A stretch of 64,000 nucleotides of DNA from Nocardia yamanashiensis NBRC 100130 (GTDB lineage: Bacteria; Actinomycetota; Actinomycetes; Mycobacteriales; Mycobacteriaceae). A program made the position numbers and the translations under genes. Positions 36,753 through 45,254 of the stretch are shown in pieces (the first letter of the stretch is position 1; the number at the start of each line of letters is the position of its first letter). The DNA lies in NCBI RefSeq assembly GCF_001613325.1, contig NZ_BDCD01000011.1, positions 401,155-465,154 of the forward strand. The letters run 5' to 3'. The notes beneath the pieces are model-generated. The model ran no database searches. It saw nothing but the letters and a program-made list of their open reading frames with translations, and was not told the origin of the DNA.

Positions 36753-36764
36753 GTAGTCGACTAC
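36753..36764. promoter_or_regulatory. 12-bp palindrome before the FHA gene
   Basis: GTAGTCGACTAC is a perfect palindrome in the 53-base gap before the FHA/membrane gene. It ends eight bases before the first possible start and is a candidate repressor site for the two-gene FHA operon. Confidence 0.4.
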
Positions 36765-36771
36765 TCATCTG

Positions 36772-37581
36772 GTGTGCGGCCGTGACTGCCACAATTCGGA
36801 TGTGGAGCAGCTGGTTATCCTCCACCCGCCGGAATTGGCGGGCAAGGTACTGCGACTGAATTCGGGGCGGCAGGTCATAGGTCGCGGTGCGCGGGCCGAT
36901 CTCCGTATCGACGATCAGCACGTCAGTTCGGCGCATGCTGTCGTCTGCGGTCAAGGCGGCCGGTTCACGGTGGAGGATCTCGGCTCCTCGAACGGGACCT
37001 GGATCGGCGGCCGAATCATTCGGGGGCCCAGCGAACTTCACGACGGGGATGTCGTTTCGTTCGGCAGCATCGAAGCGCGCTTCGAGCAATCGTCGGGTCC
37101 GTCGACCATCCGCCTGGATCAGGACGCGCTGCGCCGGCGATCGACCAATCGGGTGCGCTATGACATCGGCCAGCAGTCCGGCCATCAGATCAACAATGTC
37201 GGGCGCGACCAATACAACAGCTATATCCAGCAACGCGAAAGCTTTCTGCGTGAAGCGGCGGCCTCTCGCACCAAAGCCCGGTTTGTTTTCTGGATCGGCC
37301 TGTTCCTCACGATCGGCGGCATCGGCGGCTACGCCTTTTTCCTCCTGAAGGCCATCGGCCAAGCCGGCACCGACTTCCAAAACGCCACCGAATCAACGTC
37401 TTTCCCCATCTTCGGCCCCGACACCAGCCTCGGCGTCCCCGCCGGCATCCTCTGCTTCGGCGTAGCCCTGATCGGCAACATCCTCTTCTTCGTCGGCCTG
37501 ATCATGTGGATAGTCGCCGCCGCCCGCGCCCGCAAAGTTGACACCGACCCCCGCCACGCCTGGAACACACCCCGCTACTAA
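36772..37581 (+). CDS. FHA domain membrane protein with NNVGRDQ motif
   Basis: 269 residues. An FHA domain spans about residues 15-105 with the conserved VIGRGARADLRI, VSSAHAV (SxxH) and GSSNGTWIGG (NG-T), so it should read phosphothreonine marks from Ser/Thr kinases. A linker follows, then the G/N/Q-rich block YDIGQQSGHQINNVGRDQYN (130-149), a helix IQQRESFLREAAASRTKAR and two membrane segments (170-192, 222-250). The next gene repeats the block. A GTG at 36802, giving MEQLVILHPPEL, is an alternative start; neither has a clear ribosome site. Confidence 0.75.
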   Translation: MCGRDCHNSDVEQLVILHPPELAGKVLRLNSGRQVIGRGARADLRIDDQHVSSAHAVVCGQGGRFTVEDLGSSNGTWIGGRIIRGPSELHDGDVVSFGSIEARFEQSSGPSTIRLDQDALRRRSTNRVRYDIGQQSGHQINNVGRDQYNSYIQQRESFLREAAASRTKARFVFWIGLFLTIGGIGGYAFFLLKAIGQAGTDFQNATESTSFPIFGPDTSLGVPAGILCFGVALIGNILFFVGLIMWIVAAARARKVDTDPRHAWNTPRY

Positions 37582-37590
37582 GGAACCCCA

Positions 37591-37944
37591 GTGACCTTCA
37601 ACATCGGCTCCCAGCAAGGCAACATCAACAACGTCGGCCGCGACCAAACCATCTACGGCGGCCAGCACGGGACCTTCACCCAAATCCAGGACTCCGCAAC
37701 CGAACTCGCGGAAACCCTCCGCCGCCTCGGCTTAGCCCACCCGGCCGCGGACGCTGAAGCCATCCGCAGAGAATTGGCCAACCCGCAGCCCAATCGCGAA
37801 TCCATCGCCGCCCGCCTGACCAGAATCGCGCAGACCGTCACCACGGTCGCTGGCGCAACAGCCGCCGTCCAAGGTCCACTGGTAGCCCTCGCCCACTGGC
37901 TCGGCACCCTCGGCGCCCCGATCCTCCTCGCCCTGGGCCTCTGA
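37591..37944 (+). CDS. Small protein with N-terminal NNVGRDQ motif and C-terminal hydrophobic segment
   Basis: 117 residues from a GTG with AAGGA six bases upstream, nine bases after the FHA gene. Residues 3-26 (FNIGSQQGNINNVGRDQ, then TIYGGQHG) repeat the block in the FHA protein. The middle (30-80) is helical and charged, and the last 35 residues are hydrophobic (VQGPLVALAHWLGTLG, then APILLALGL), probably membrane-inserting. Shared G/N/Q-rich motifs in adjacent genes recall the amyloid-signalling motifs proposed for bacterial immune proteins. That resemblance is inference; no function is established. Confidence 0.65.
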   Translation: MTFNIGSQQGNINNVGRDQTIYGGQHGTFTQIQDSATELAETLRRLGLAHPAADAEAIRRELANPQPNRESIAARLTRIAQTVTTVAGATAAVQGPLVALAHWLGTLGAPILLALGL

Positions 37945-38016
37945 CGGCGGAGCCAGGTGCGGGCCGTGGTGTGTTCCTGCTGGGATCTACGTTTTCCGCG
38001 TGTTTGCTTGCAAGAT

Positions 38017-38421
38017 GTGGCACGCTTTCGCGACGTGACCGGAGCCCCGTGGGAAGAACTTCCGTTGCGCAACAGGCAAGTTCGCGAGATCCTCTACTCC
38101 GGAAACGGTAAGGACGCGGATCTGATCATCAGCTTCGCCGATGGCAGCACGGGCACGATACCCAGCCATCACGTGTCGATCACGTCGTCGGCTCCGATTC
38201 AGATGACGATCGTGAGCGAGGACGACCTCAATCTCGCCGTCCGAATAACCGGTGTCGATCTGGCTGTCGCGTCTGCCAAGGTCGTCAACTACGACTTCGA
38301 CGACGCAGAGTACGGCCCGAGGTTTCAAGTCGACATTGCGAAATGGGCGACGCCGGGCCGGCACGGGATCGGAATCGTCACCCCGGTCGAGCTGGAACTC
38401 TCTCAGAACTCCCGGCCCTGA
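38017..38421 (+). CDS. Hypothetical protein, 134 aa
   Basis: Starts at GTG (MARFRDVTGAPWEELP); GTG at 38035 and a start nearer 37957 are also in frame. The sequence is soluble and mostly beta, with ADLIISFADGSTGTIPSHHVSI (split across strands) and VDLAVASAKVVNYDFDDAEYG. No family recognised. It lies downstream of the NNVGRDQ pair after a 72-base gap and is convergent with the next minus-strand gene. Confidence 0.5.
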   Translation: MARFRDVTGAPWEELPLRNRQVREILYSGNGKDADLIISFADGSTGTIPSHHVSITSSAPIQMTIVSEDDLNLAVRITGVDLAVASAKVVNYDFDDAEYGPRFQVDIAKWATPGRHGIGIVTPVELELSQNSRP

Positions 38422-38521
38422 ACTCGAGTTGAGGCGTTCGACGGCCGCGGATCTGGCCGACCGCGCGAATCCGAGGAAGCCGACGCGGATCGCATCGGCT
38501 TCTGGGCAGGATGCGAAGGGT

Positions 38522-38968
38522 TCAGACCGGAACGATGGTCGCTTCGATGGTCTGGATCAAACCGTCACGGACGACGAAGGTTTCGGTGATCTCGACCGTC
38601 ATCAGTTTGACGCCCGCGATGCCGGAATCGAGTAGGTAGCGGGTGCTGACCAGGTCGCCGGATTCGGACATTTGCAGGTCGCGGATGGTTTGGATGACGC
38701 GGTATTGGATGCCGTGTTCGAGGTCGTAGGCGAGTTGGGGGCCCGAGTAGCCGGTTTTGAGGCCGGCTTCGACGCGGGTGGCGCCGGGGGCGAAGGGGAC
38801 GGCGGAGGCGTCGTGGGTGACGAGGGCGTCGATGTAGGCGCGGGCGATGGCCGTGCGCGGGGTGTCCGCCGGGGTCGGCGCCGCGGAGGCGGGTGCCGAG
38901 CCGAGGCCGATCGCCGCTGCGGATGCTGCCGCGACGATTACGGCTTGTTCGATTCTCATGGGGTGCAT
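38522..38968 (-). CDS. Secreted DUF8021/SnoaL-like protein
   Basis: 148 residues. MHPMRIEQAVIVAAASAAA starts a signal peptide ending near PASAAP. The mature part has ARAYIDALVTHDASAVPFAP, TGYSGPQLAYDLEHGI and TFVVRDGLIQTIEA, the cone-like NTF2/SnoaL fold. Such secreted domains have no settled role. The ATG nine bases further in is an alternative. Codons are G-poor on the coding strand and TTG-rich in reverse, matching the local compositional switch. Confidence 0.7.
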   Translation of the reverse strand: MHPMRIEQAVIVAAASAAAIGLGSAPASAAPTPADTPRTAIARAYIDALVTHDASAVPFAPGATRVEAGLKTGYSGPQLAYDLEHGIQYRVIQTIRDLQMSESGDLVSTRYLLDSGIAGVKLMTVEITETFVVRDGLIQTIEATIVPV

Positions 38969-39144
38969 GTTCTCGCGAACTGGACAGTCGCGCATGCGAA
39001 TCTGATCTTCAGGCGGTCGCGGGTGTAGGGGCTCGTTTGCTACCGGGCGCGGGGCGTCGGTGGCGGGCTCGACCGTCATTCTTGGTTGCTTGAGGGTTGC
39101 TGTACGCTGTTGCGCGAGCTCAGGACAGGTCAGGGGAGTCGTTC

Positions 39145-39180
39145 ATGCCTTCACAACTCGAGACGTGCGGTGGGGTGTGA
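39145..39180 (+). CDS. Possible 11-aa upstream ORF
   Basis: AGGGGAG lies six bases before an ATG that encodes MPSQLETCGGV and stops at TGA. The stop overlaps the GTG start of the next gene (GTGA). The good ribosome site belongs to this mini-ORF rather than to the main gene, which suggests translational coupling. Confidence 0.45.
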   Translation: MPSQLETCGGV

Positions 39181-39968
39181 AGCTTTTTCTCGCCGCATTC
39201 GTGCGCTCCGGGCTGGGCAAGATCGTGCTGGCGGTCGCCGCCTTGGTCGTCGGCCTGAACCTTGTCGTGTGGGTGGGGAACCCGTTTTCGAAGGATGCCG
39301 GGGACGCGGATTGGAACGCGTCGTCGGCGCAGTTGCCGCCGGTTCGATCGACCACTCCGGTCGCGACGCTGCCCCCGGGTTTTCCTTCCCTGTCGGCGCC
39401 GCCGCCGATGGTCGACGCCGCACCGGGGCTCGCGCAGTCGGTGCCCACCAGATTCGGCCTGTCGTATTCGGTGCCGAACGGTCACGGCTGGCGTCCGTCG
39501 AACAAGCGAATCCTCGGGTGGTCGGATCAGGACGAGCGGATCGCGACCTACGGTTCGGTCAGCGATTACGGGTACGGGTCGTGCCCGGAGTCCGAGCAGT
39601 CGTGGATCGGTTTCGCGGGTGTGCAGGGACGCAATGGGGTCGATATCGAAACCGCTGCGCGCGAGGAGGTTTCGAAGGCCGAGCGGGTCTTCGCCGCGGG
39701 CGGGAAGCGGCCGGAGGTGAATATCTCGGCACCGCGCTCGCTGGAAATCGACGGCAGGCCCGCGATCCGCTATACGGCCACGGTGAGCGACATTCCTCGC
39801 ACCTCTGCCTGCGGTCCCGAACGGGCGCACTTCGATGTGGTGGCGACCGCGGCATACAGCTCGGCCGAAGTGCTGATTTTCGTGATCGAACACCACGAAG
39901 GTGTCGAGCGCGCCTTGACGGAGGGCGACGTGGACGCCGTTATCGCGTCGCTGCATCGCACCGAATGA
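39177..39968 (+). CDS. Membrane-anchored extracytoplasmic protein, unknown
   Basis: 263 residues from GTG. One N-terminal membrane segment (GKIVLAVAALVVGLNLVVWVG) is followed by a Pro/Ser-rich linker (residues about 48-85) and a folded domain beginning RFGLSYSVPNGHGWRPSNKR, with Cys in YGSCPESEQ and TSACGPER. The form (anchor, disordered linker, beta domain) is common in Nocardia genes beside ESX substrates. The family is not recognised with confidence. It probably depends on ribosomes terminating at the 11-aa ORF upstream. Confidence 0.68.
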   Translation: MKLFLAAFVRSGLGKIVLAVAALVVGLNLVVWVGNPFSKDAGDADWNASSAQLPPVRSTTPVATLPPGFPSLSAPPPMVDAAPGLAQSVPTRFGLSYSVPNGHGWRPSNKRILGWSDQDERIATYGSVSDYGYGSCPESEQSWIGFAGVQGRNGVDIETAAREEVSKAERVFAAGGKRPEVNISAPRSLEIDGRPAIRYTATVSDIPRTSACGPERAHFDVVATAAYSSAEVLIFVIEHHEGVERALTEGDVDAVIASLHRTE

Positions 39969-39989
39969 GAACACGAATGGGGTGGGACG

Positions 39990-41234
39990 TTGGCTAACGA
40001 GTACTTCTCGGTAGTGCCGGACGAAGTCGCGGGTTTGGGTGAGGCGGTCGCCGGGATCGGCTGGGACGCCTGCAATTGCGGCATTTTCGTGGCCGAGCAT
40101 TGCAAAGTCGCTGCCGCCGGATTCGGCGGTGCGATTCTCCAGCCGGTCGTCGCGCCGATCAACAACGCGGTCGAGACCTTCCGGGTACGCATGGGCGGGA
40201 TCGGCAGCGACCTGCTGAGCACCAGCGGCGAACTCAGGCGTGCGGCCTGGACGTATTCCGCCCAGGATTTCGACAACTACTCGGCTTTGAACGCCGTGAC
40301 AGTCGGGCTCGACGGTCAGCCGGTGCCCGTCGTTTCCGATCGGGAGATGCCGGGATTCGTGAAGCCGTATCCGACGCCGGTCGCCTATTCGAAGCCGAAC
40401 GAGATCAAGCTCGATCCGCCGTCCGCCGCGCCCGCCGAACTAGCCGACCTGATCGCCGACACCACCGGCGTGATCGGCGATGTGAACGACACCATCAAGA
40501 ACTGCACGCGGCTGGCCGGTCACGAGATCAACGTACTCGAGACGATTCTGTCGCCGATCACGGTGAACTGGAACGAATTACGGCGGATCGGCGAGTCGTT
40601 CAAGCTGGCCGGGAACATGATGGAAGCGAGCGGTAAGAATCTCGACGCCGGTGTCGTACGCGTCGGCCCGCACTGGGATGGCAAGGCGGCGCGCGGCTTC
40701 GAAGACTGGGCGGCCCGGCAACTACCCGCCATGAAGTGGGAGGGGCCGGTCGGGCGCACCATCTCCGACCTGCTCAACAAGGCGGCGGATGTCATTCGCG
40801 ACAATGTGCGGCGGGTCTGCGAATCGCTGAAGGACATGCTCGCGTCGTTCATCGACCTCCGTTCCATCAAGGGCATCGCCAAGACGGTTCTGAAGAAGAT
40901 CCCCGGTATCGGCTGGGGTATCGAAGCGTTCGAAATGGGCACCAAACTGCTGTCCACATTGAAACTGGTGCAGGACATCGTGTCCGGGACCGAGAAGCTG
41001 CGCGATGCGATCAAAACCTTCTTCGAGTTCCTGGAGAACCCGGTGAACACGGGCCGGGAAAAGGTCGAACAGAAGCTCGAGCCGTACACCGGCAAAGCCG
41101 AGCGCACGTCGGAGAAGGTGGCGCAGGCGGCTGATCTCGCCACCGTACTCCAGGACGCGAAGGCGGCGTTGGGCCGGCCGGGCGGCAGATACGAGGCCGG
41201 ATCGGGTACGGATCCGTGGGCTGACGCGGTCTGA
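39990..41234 (+). CDS. ESX (type VII)-like substrate with WXG and YxxxD motifs
   Basis: 414 residues from TTG with GGGTGGGA upstream. Residues 1-100 form a helical hairpin-like domain closing with WTYSAQD, a YxxxD motif (89-93) of the ESX general secretion signal. A second helical region carries HWDG (WxG turn, about residue 230). A long amphipathic helix stretch and hydrophobic VLKKIPGIGWGIEAFEMG follow, with a charged tail ending DPWADAV. No ESX core genes are in the window. Secretion by an ESX apparatus elsewhere is inferred. Confidence 0.65.
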   Translation: MANEYFSVVPDEVAGLGEAVAGIGWDACNCGIFVAEHCKVAAAGFGGAILQPVVAPINNAVETFRVRMGGIGSDLLSTSGELRRAAWTYSAQDFDNYSALNAVTVGLDGQPVPVVSDREMPGFVKPYPTPVAYSKPNEIKLDPPSAAPAELADLIADTTGVIGDVNDTIKNCTRLAGHEINVLETILSPITVNWNELRRIGESFKLAGNMMEASGKNLDAGVVRVGPHWDGKAARGFEDWAARQLPAMKWEGPVGRTISDLLNKAADVIRDNVRRVCESLKDMLASFIDLRSIKGIAKTVLKKIPGIGWGIEAFEMGTKLLSTLKLVQDIVSGTEKLRDAIKTFFEFLENPVNTGREKVEQKLEPYTGKAERTSEKVAQAADLATVLQDAKAALGRPGGRYEAGSGTDPWADAV

Positions 41235-41273
41235 TCCGGTCGGGGTTTTCGATGAATCGAGAGGGGTGCCTTC

Positions 41274-41711
41274 GTGTTTGATCCGAATCTGGATCCCGGT
41301 GTCGAGCGGGCGGCCCGGCAGGTGATGGATGCCGCGTACGAACTGGAAACCATCGGAATGCGGGTCGAACGTACCGAGCCGGCCGAGCTCGTGAATGAGC
41401 GGACTCCGGTCACGGACGGTCTCATGTGCCAGCTGGCAGCCGCCGAATTCGCCTCCGCCGGGTTGCGGCAGTACGCGGCGCGCGTGGAGCGTGGGGAGTG
41501 CGAATGGTGCGATATCGAACGACTCGCGCGCCCGGTGCCGCCCGAAGTCGCGTATTTGAAGAGCGCACCGTCCTTCCGCTGGATTTGGGACGCCCTGCCC
41601 CCGCCCGATGCGCCGCGGATTCCGAAGGGCGAGAAGTCGGTCGGCCCCAGCGACTGGCCGGATGATTTCGAGTACTACCCCAAGGGCAATTCGTGGCGGC
41701 GGTCCCTGTGA
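41274..41711 (+). CDS. Hypothetical protein beside the ESX-like gene
   Basis: 145 residues from GTG, with GAGAGGGG about eight bases upstream. An N-terminal helical part (ERAARQVMDAAYELETIGMRVE, split across helices) with two Cys in ECEWCDIERL is followed by an extended Pro-rich tail ending YPKGNSWRRSL. No signal peptide. It follows the ESX-like gene by 39 bases and precedes a lipoprotein gene by 16, so it belongs to the same operon; a chaperone role is possible but unproven. Confidence 0.6.
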   Translation: MFDPNLDPGVERAARQVMDAAYELETIGMRVERTEPAELVNERTPVTDGLMCQLAAAEFASAGLRQYAARVERGECEWCDIERLARPVPPEVAYLKSAPSFRWIWDALPPPDAPRIPKGEKSVGPSDWPDDFEYYPKGNSWRRSL

Positions 41712-41727
41712 CAGAGCAGGAGTGGTG

Positions 41728-42750
41728 ATGACCCGGATCCGGTCGTATGCAGCGGGATCGATGGTGATCGGCCTGCTCGCGATGACGGTCACCGCGTGCG
41801 GGGGCACGGATTCGGCGGGGCGGGATCGTGCGGCCGTATTCGAGAATCCTTGCGCCATGCCGGATTCGGCGCTGGCCGCCGCTGGACTCGACGCCGCCGG
41901 AAAGCGCCCGGGTACGGTCGGCGTCGAATTCAACGGCTGGCATGGGTGCACCTGGAATGCCGTGTCCGGAGGGTTTACCGTCGCCGCGTATGCGGGCACG
42001 TGGAAACTCGCGGACTTCCAGCGGGATTCGACGTTCACTCGGTCCTTCGTGCGTGGAGAGCAAGTGAATATCGCTGGCCGCGATGCCACCGTGTTCGCGT
42101 CGGTACTCGATCCGGATCGGCGCACCATGTGTGCTATCGGGGTGGCGGCATCGACCGGAATGGTCCTGGTGCAAGCGAACAGCCGACCGGACCAGCCGGT
42201 CGGCAACGACATCTGCGCCGAAACCCGGAAAGTCGCCGCGGAACTCGTCGAGTACCTGCCGGCGGTCGATTCGGCGGCTCCGTCCACCACATCGACGCCG
42301 GTGGTCACCTCTGACGCCGAGGTACTGAACCTGTTCGGCGATCTCGATCCCTGCACGTTGGTCACCGACGCCGAAGTGGAGCGGTTGACCGGCCGGTCCG
42401 GGCTTACGCCCACACGTTCCGTCAGCATCCCGGCTCGGTCGGTGAGTTGTGCTTGGGGCGGGGAAATGCCCAGTCTGCAAATCGATTTCAATGGGCTGGT
42501 CAAAGACGATTACGTCATCACCGCGGCTGATGAGCGCAGTCGGCAGGTGAGTGCGAAGGTCGGGCGGGCGGTCGACCTCACCGGGTACGATGCCACCGAC
42601 TGCCTGGTCATGACCATCTATCCCGATCCGCGGCGGCTGGTGTCCATCACCATCGATCCGGTGGGGGAGGAGAAGATCGACGGCGGGGTTTGCGGGCGCG
42701 CCTTGCCGGTTATCGAAACCGTGCTCGCCGATCGAATCCCCTGGCGCTGA
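41728..42750 (+). CDS. DUF3558 lipoprotein, two-domain
   Basis: 340 residues. MTRIRSYAAGSMVIGLLAM precedes the lipobox VTAC, with the lipidated Cys at 24. Two related halves each start with a Cys pair pattern (FENPCAMPDSALAAAGLD and LDPCTLVTDAEVERLTG) and contain a Cys-Trp strand (GCTWNA, SCAWGG), the DUF3558 pattern, here duplicated. AGGAG lies six bases before the ATG. DUF3558 lipoproteins are abundant in Nocardia and often sit beside ESX-like genes; function unknown. Confidence 0.82.
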   Translation: MTRIRSYAAGSMVIGLLAMTVTACGGTDSAGRDRAAVFENPCAMPDSALAAAGLDAAGKRPGTVGVEFNGWHGCTWNAVSGGFTVAAYAGTWKLADFQRDSTFTRSFVRGEQVNIAGRDATVFASVLDPDRRTMCAIGVAASTGMVLVQANSRPDQPVGNDICAETRKVAAELVEYLPAVDSAAPSTTSTPVVTSDAEVLNLFGDLDPCTLVTDAEVERLTGRSGLTPTRSVSIPARSVSCAWGGEMPSLQIDFNGLVKDDYVITAADERSRQVSAKVGRAVDLTGYDATDCLVMTIYPDPRRLVSITIDPVGEEKIDGGVCGRALPVIETVLADRIPWR

Positions 42751-42829
42751 ACGCGCCCGGTCGGTGCGGGCCTCGCGCTGCGGTTACAGTTAGCGCCGCA
42801 GTTGGTGGGCTAGGCAGGGATTTACGGGT

Positions 42830-43993
42830 GTGACGGAACCTCTTCACGAGGCGCATGAGCGGGCCAGTTGGGCCGAGCTGTTCTTCGATCTGGTGCTGGT
42901 TTTCGCGGTGACGCAGGCGGCGCATCTGCCTATTTCGCATGAGGGGTGGGGGGCGGTCGGGCAGACCGTGCTGTTGCTCGCGGTCATGTGGTGGTCGTGG
43001 GTGGGGACCACGCTGGCGGTGCACGGGGTGGAGGATTCGAATCGGCAGCGGATTTTTCTGTTCGCTTGCGGGTTGTGCATGTTCGTCATGGCGATCACCG
43101 CCGCGCACGCATTCACCGGGCACGGGCAGCCGCTGATCTTCGCGGTGGCGCATCTGGTGTTGCGGGTGCTGCTGTGGGAGGAGATGCGGCGCAAGCGGGC
43201 GTTCTCGGAGGCGGGGACGTTCGCCAATTGGGTGAACCCGTTCACGGTGACGCTGGTGGCCGCGGTGCTGCTGGTGGTGGCCGCGGTGGCGCCGGAGGGC
43301 GCGGTGCGCAACTGGCTCTGGATTGTCGCGGTGCTCTTGGCTTTCGGCGGTCCGGCGGTGCTGGCGCCGCGGATGCGGAGCGTGCAGTTCGGGGCTTCGC
43401 ATCTGCCGGAACGGTTCGGCCTGTTCATCATCATCGCGCTGGGCGAGATGGTGGCGTCGGTCGGTTCCGAGGCCGCGGCGGCGCATCTCGGGGTGCTGTC
43501 GTGGGTCGCCATCGGGCTGATCTTCGTGCTCGGATGCGGGTTGTGGTGGCTGTACTTCGCTTTCGGGTTCTCGGCCATCGAACATTCGCTGCGCACCAAC
43601 CAGGTGCGCGGCGCGGTCGTGCGAGATGTGCTGAGCTACGGCCACATCCTGCTGGTGGTCGGCCTGGTGCTGGTCGCGGTCGGTGCCCGCAGCCTGGTCG
43701 AACATCCGGCCGAGGTGCCGCACGGCGTCAACGGCTACCTGCTTCCGATGGGCGCGGCCCTGTTCGTGTCCGCGTTCTGCTACACCCGCTGGCGCATGTT
43801 CGGCGCACCCACGGTCGGCCGTTTCACCGTCGCCCTGATCCTCGCCGCACTCACCGCGATCGCCCTGCACATTCCCGCGATCGCCACCCTGGTCATCGTG
43901 ACAACGCTGCTCATCGCCCTGAACGGCTATGAGCACTGGTCGGTTTCGACCGGCCGTCCGCTCCTGCTGGTCAAGGTTCCGAGTCGCGCCTGA
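42830..43993 (+). CDS. LtrA-like low-temperature requirement membrane protein
   Basis: 387 residues from GTG with GGCAGGGA upstream. The diagnostic start RASWAELFFDLVLVFAVTQ is followed by about 11 membrane segments and LPERFGLFIIIALGEM, all LtrA landmarks. LtrA was named for cold growth in Listeria, but the molecular function is unknown. It ends 76 bases before the next gene on the same strand. Confidence 0.9.
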   Translation: MTEPLHEAHERASWAELFFDLVLVFAVTQAAHLPISHEGWGAVGQTVLLLAVMWWSWVGTTLAVHGVEDSNRQRIFLFACGLCMFVMAITAAHAFTGHGQPLIFAVAHLVLRVLLWEEMRRKRAFSEAGTFANWVNPFTVTLVAAVLLVVAAVAPEGAVRNWLWIVAVLLAFGGPAVLAPRMRSVQFGASHLPERFGLFIIIALGEMVASVGSEAAAAHLGVLSWVAIGLIFVLGCGLWWLYFAFGFSAIEHSLRTNQVRGAVVRDVLSYGHILLVVGLVLVAVGARSLVEHPAEVPHGVNGYLLPMGAALFVSAFCYTRWRMFGAPTVGRFTVALILAALTAIALHIPAIATLVIVTTLLIALNGYEHWSVSTGRPLLLVKVPSRA

Positions 43994-44069
43994 CCCTCCG
44001 CGAGGCCGCCGGCACCCGGATGCAGTACTGTCTGGGCCAATGCTCGACAAGGCTGTACATGGGGGGATC

Positions 44070-45011
44070 GTGCCGAAGAGTCTGCTGTCTGTTCCGGGTT
44101 GGGGCCGAACGGGATTCGTGATCGCGCTGGCCGCGGCGGGAGTGCTGGCACCGGGTGGCGCGGTGGCACAGGGCGAGACTCCGGCCTGTCCCGCGGCCGC
44201 GGTGAGCACCGTGACCGCGGGGGTGCCGGTGCTGGACTGGACCGAGAACGCCGGATTCGATGCCGGCGGTGCGCTCTGGGTGTCCCGTACGGCACGAGGC
44301 GTAGTGGAGCGCTACGACGCCGCCGGCGTGGTGACCAGGTCGGTGGCGGTCGAACTGCCCGGCGCGGTGCGCCTGGGACCGGACGGTCTGCTCTACGTGA
44401 CCACCGGGAATTTCCCGACCAGCGGCCTGGTCGGCAAAGGTGGCGTGGTTCGGTTCGATCCGGCTGCCGCGCAACCGATTCCGGAGACCATCGTGTCGGG
44501 GCTCGGCATGGCCAATGGCGCGGACTTCGACGCGCAGAGGAATCTGTACGTGGGGGTGACGTACGCGGGCCCACTGCGCATCCGCCCGGGCGGCAGTATC
44601 GACAGCGCGTGGACGGCGGCGGCCCGGGGCGCACTGGGGCTCGACAATGTGGGTGTGGGCGGCGTGGCCGTGCACGGCGATTCGATGTACGTGGCGCTGC
44701 TGCACAGCCCGACCGGGCGGATCGTGCGGATTCCCCTGGATGATCCGGCGCACCCGGTCGTGGCGGCGGATCTGTCGCCCGCCTTGTTCGCCGCGCCCGC
44801 GCTGCCCGACGATCTGACGGCGGGGTCCGACGGGCGGCTGTACGTCGGCACCGTCACCGGGCAGCTGGTACAGGTCGATCCTGAGACGCACCTGAGCTGC
44901 ACGGTGCTGACGGGCGAACCCATCACCGCCGTGGCGGTCTCACCCGGGTCGCCGGGTGAGCTGTATCTGACCTCCGAGGTGGGGGATCTGCGCCGGGTGC
45001 GGCTGGGGTGA
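44070..45011 (+). CDS. Secreted SMP-30/NHL-type beta-propeller
   Basis: 313 residues. A signal peptide (RTGFVIALAAAGVLAPGGAVAQG) precedes a six-bladed propeller whose blades repeat as VRLGPDGLLYVTTGN, GADFDAQRNLYVGVTY and LTAGSDGRLYVGTV. SMP-30-like proteins are lactonases or esterases; the metal-binding Asn/Asp set cannot be verified by eye. GGGGGGA precedes the GTG; an ATG at 44040 is an alternative. Exported location is likely. Confidence 0.78.
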   Translation: MPKSLLSVPGWGRTGFVIALAAAGVLAPGGAVAQGETPACPAAAVSTVTAGVPVLDWTENAGFDAGGALWVSRTARGVVERYDAAGVVTRSVAVELPGAVRLGPDGLLYVTTGNFPTSGLVGKGGVVRFDPAAAQPIPETIVSGLGMANGADFDAQRNLYVGVTYAGPLRIRPGGSIDSAWTAAARGALGLDNVGVGGVAVHGDSMYVALLHSPTGRIVRIPLDDPAHPVVAADLSPALFAAPALPDDLTAGSDGRLYVGTVTGQLVQVDPETHLSCTVLTGEPITAVAVSPGSPGELYLTSEVGDLRRVRLG

Positions 45012-45109
45012 ATGCGTGTTGAGCAGCCTCGATGAGGTTCATGAGTTGCCCGGCGGGTAACTTGCCAAGAGTCATACGTCCCGGGCCTCGATAGTGTGCC
45101 GAGCGACAT

Positions 45110-45123
45110 TTACCGACCGGTAA
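45110..45123. promoter_or_regulatory. TTACCG-AC-CGGTAA inverted repeat
   Basis: Six-bp arms with a two-base spacer, 131 bases before the first of two paralogous secreted-protein genes. TetR-family operators often look like this. The gap (45012-45254) holds no coding frame I can support. Confidence 0.4.
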
Positions 45124-45254
45124 GTGAGATGCGCTATGAAAAGCCATTCTTAGCTACCATTCAGTAACGCCTTTGCTGGACACTTGACTAGGGCGCTTGA
45201 GAAGCCTCCCACTCTGAACCCGGAGTGCCCTCGCAAGACAGCAAAGAAGTGGCT

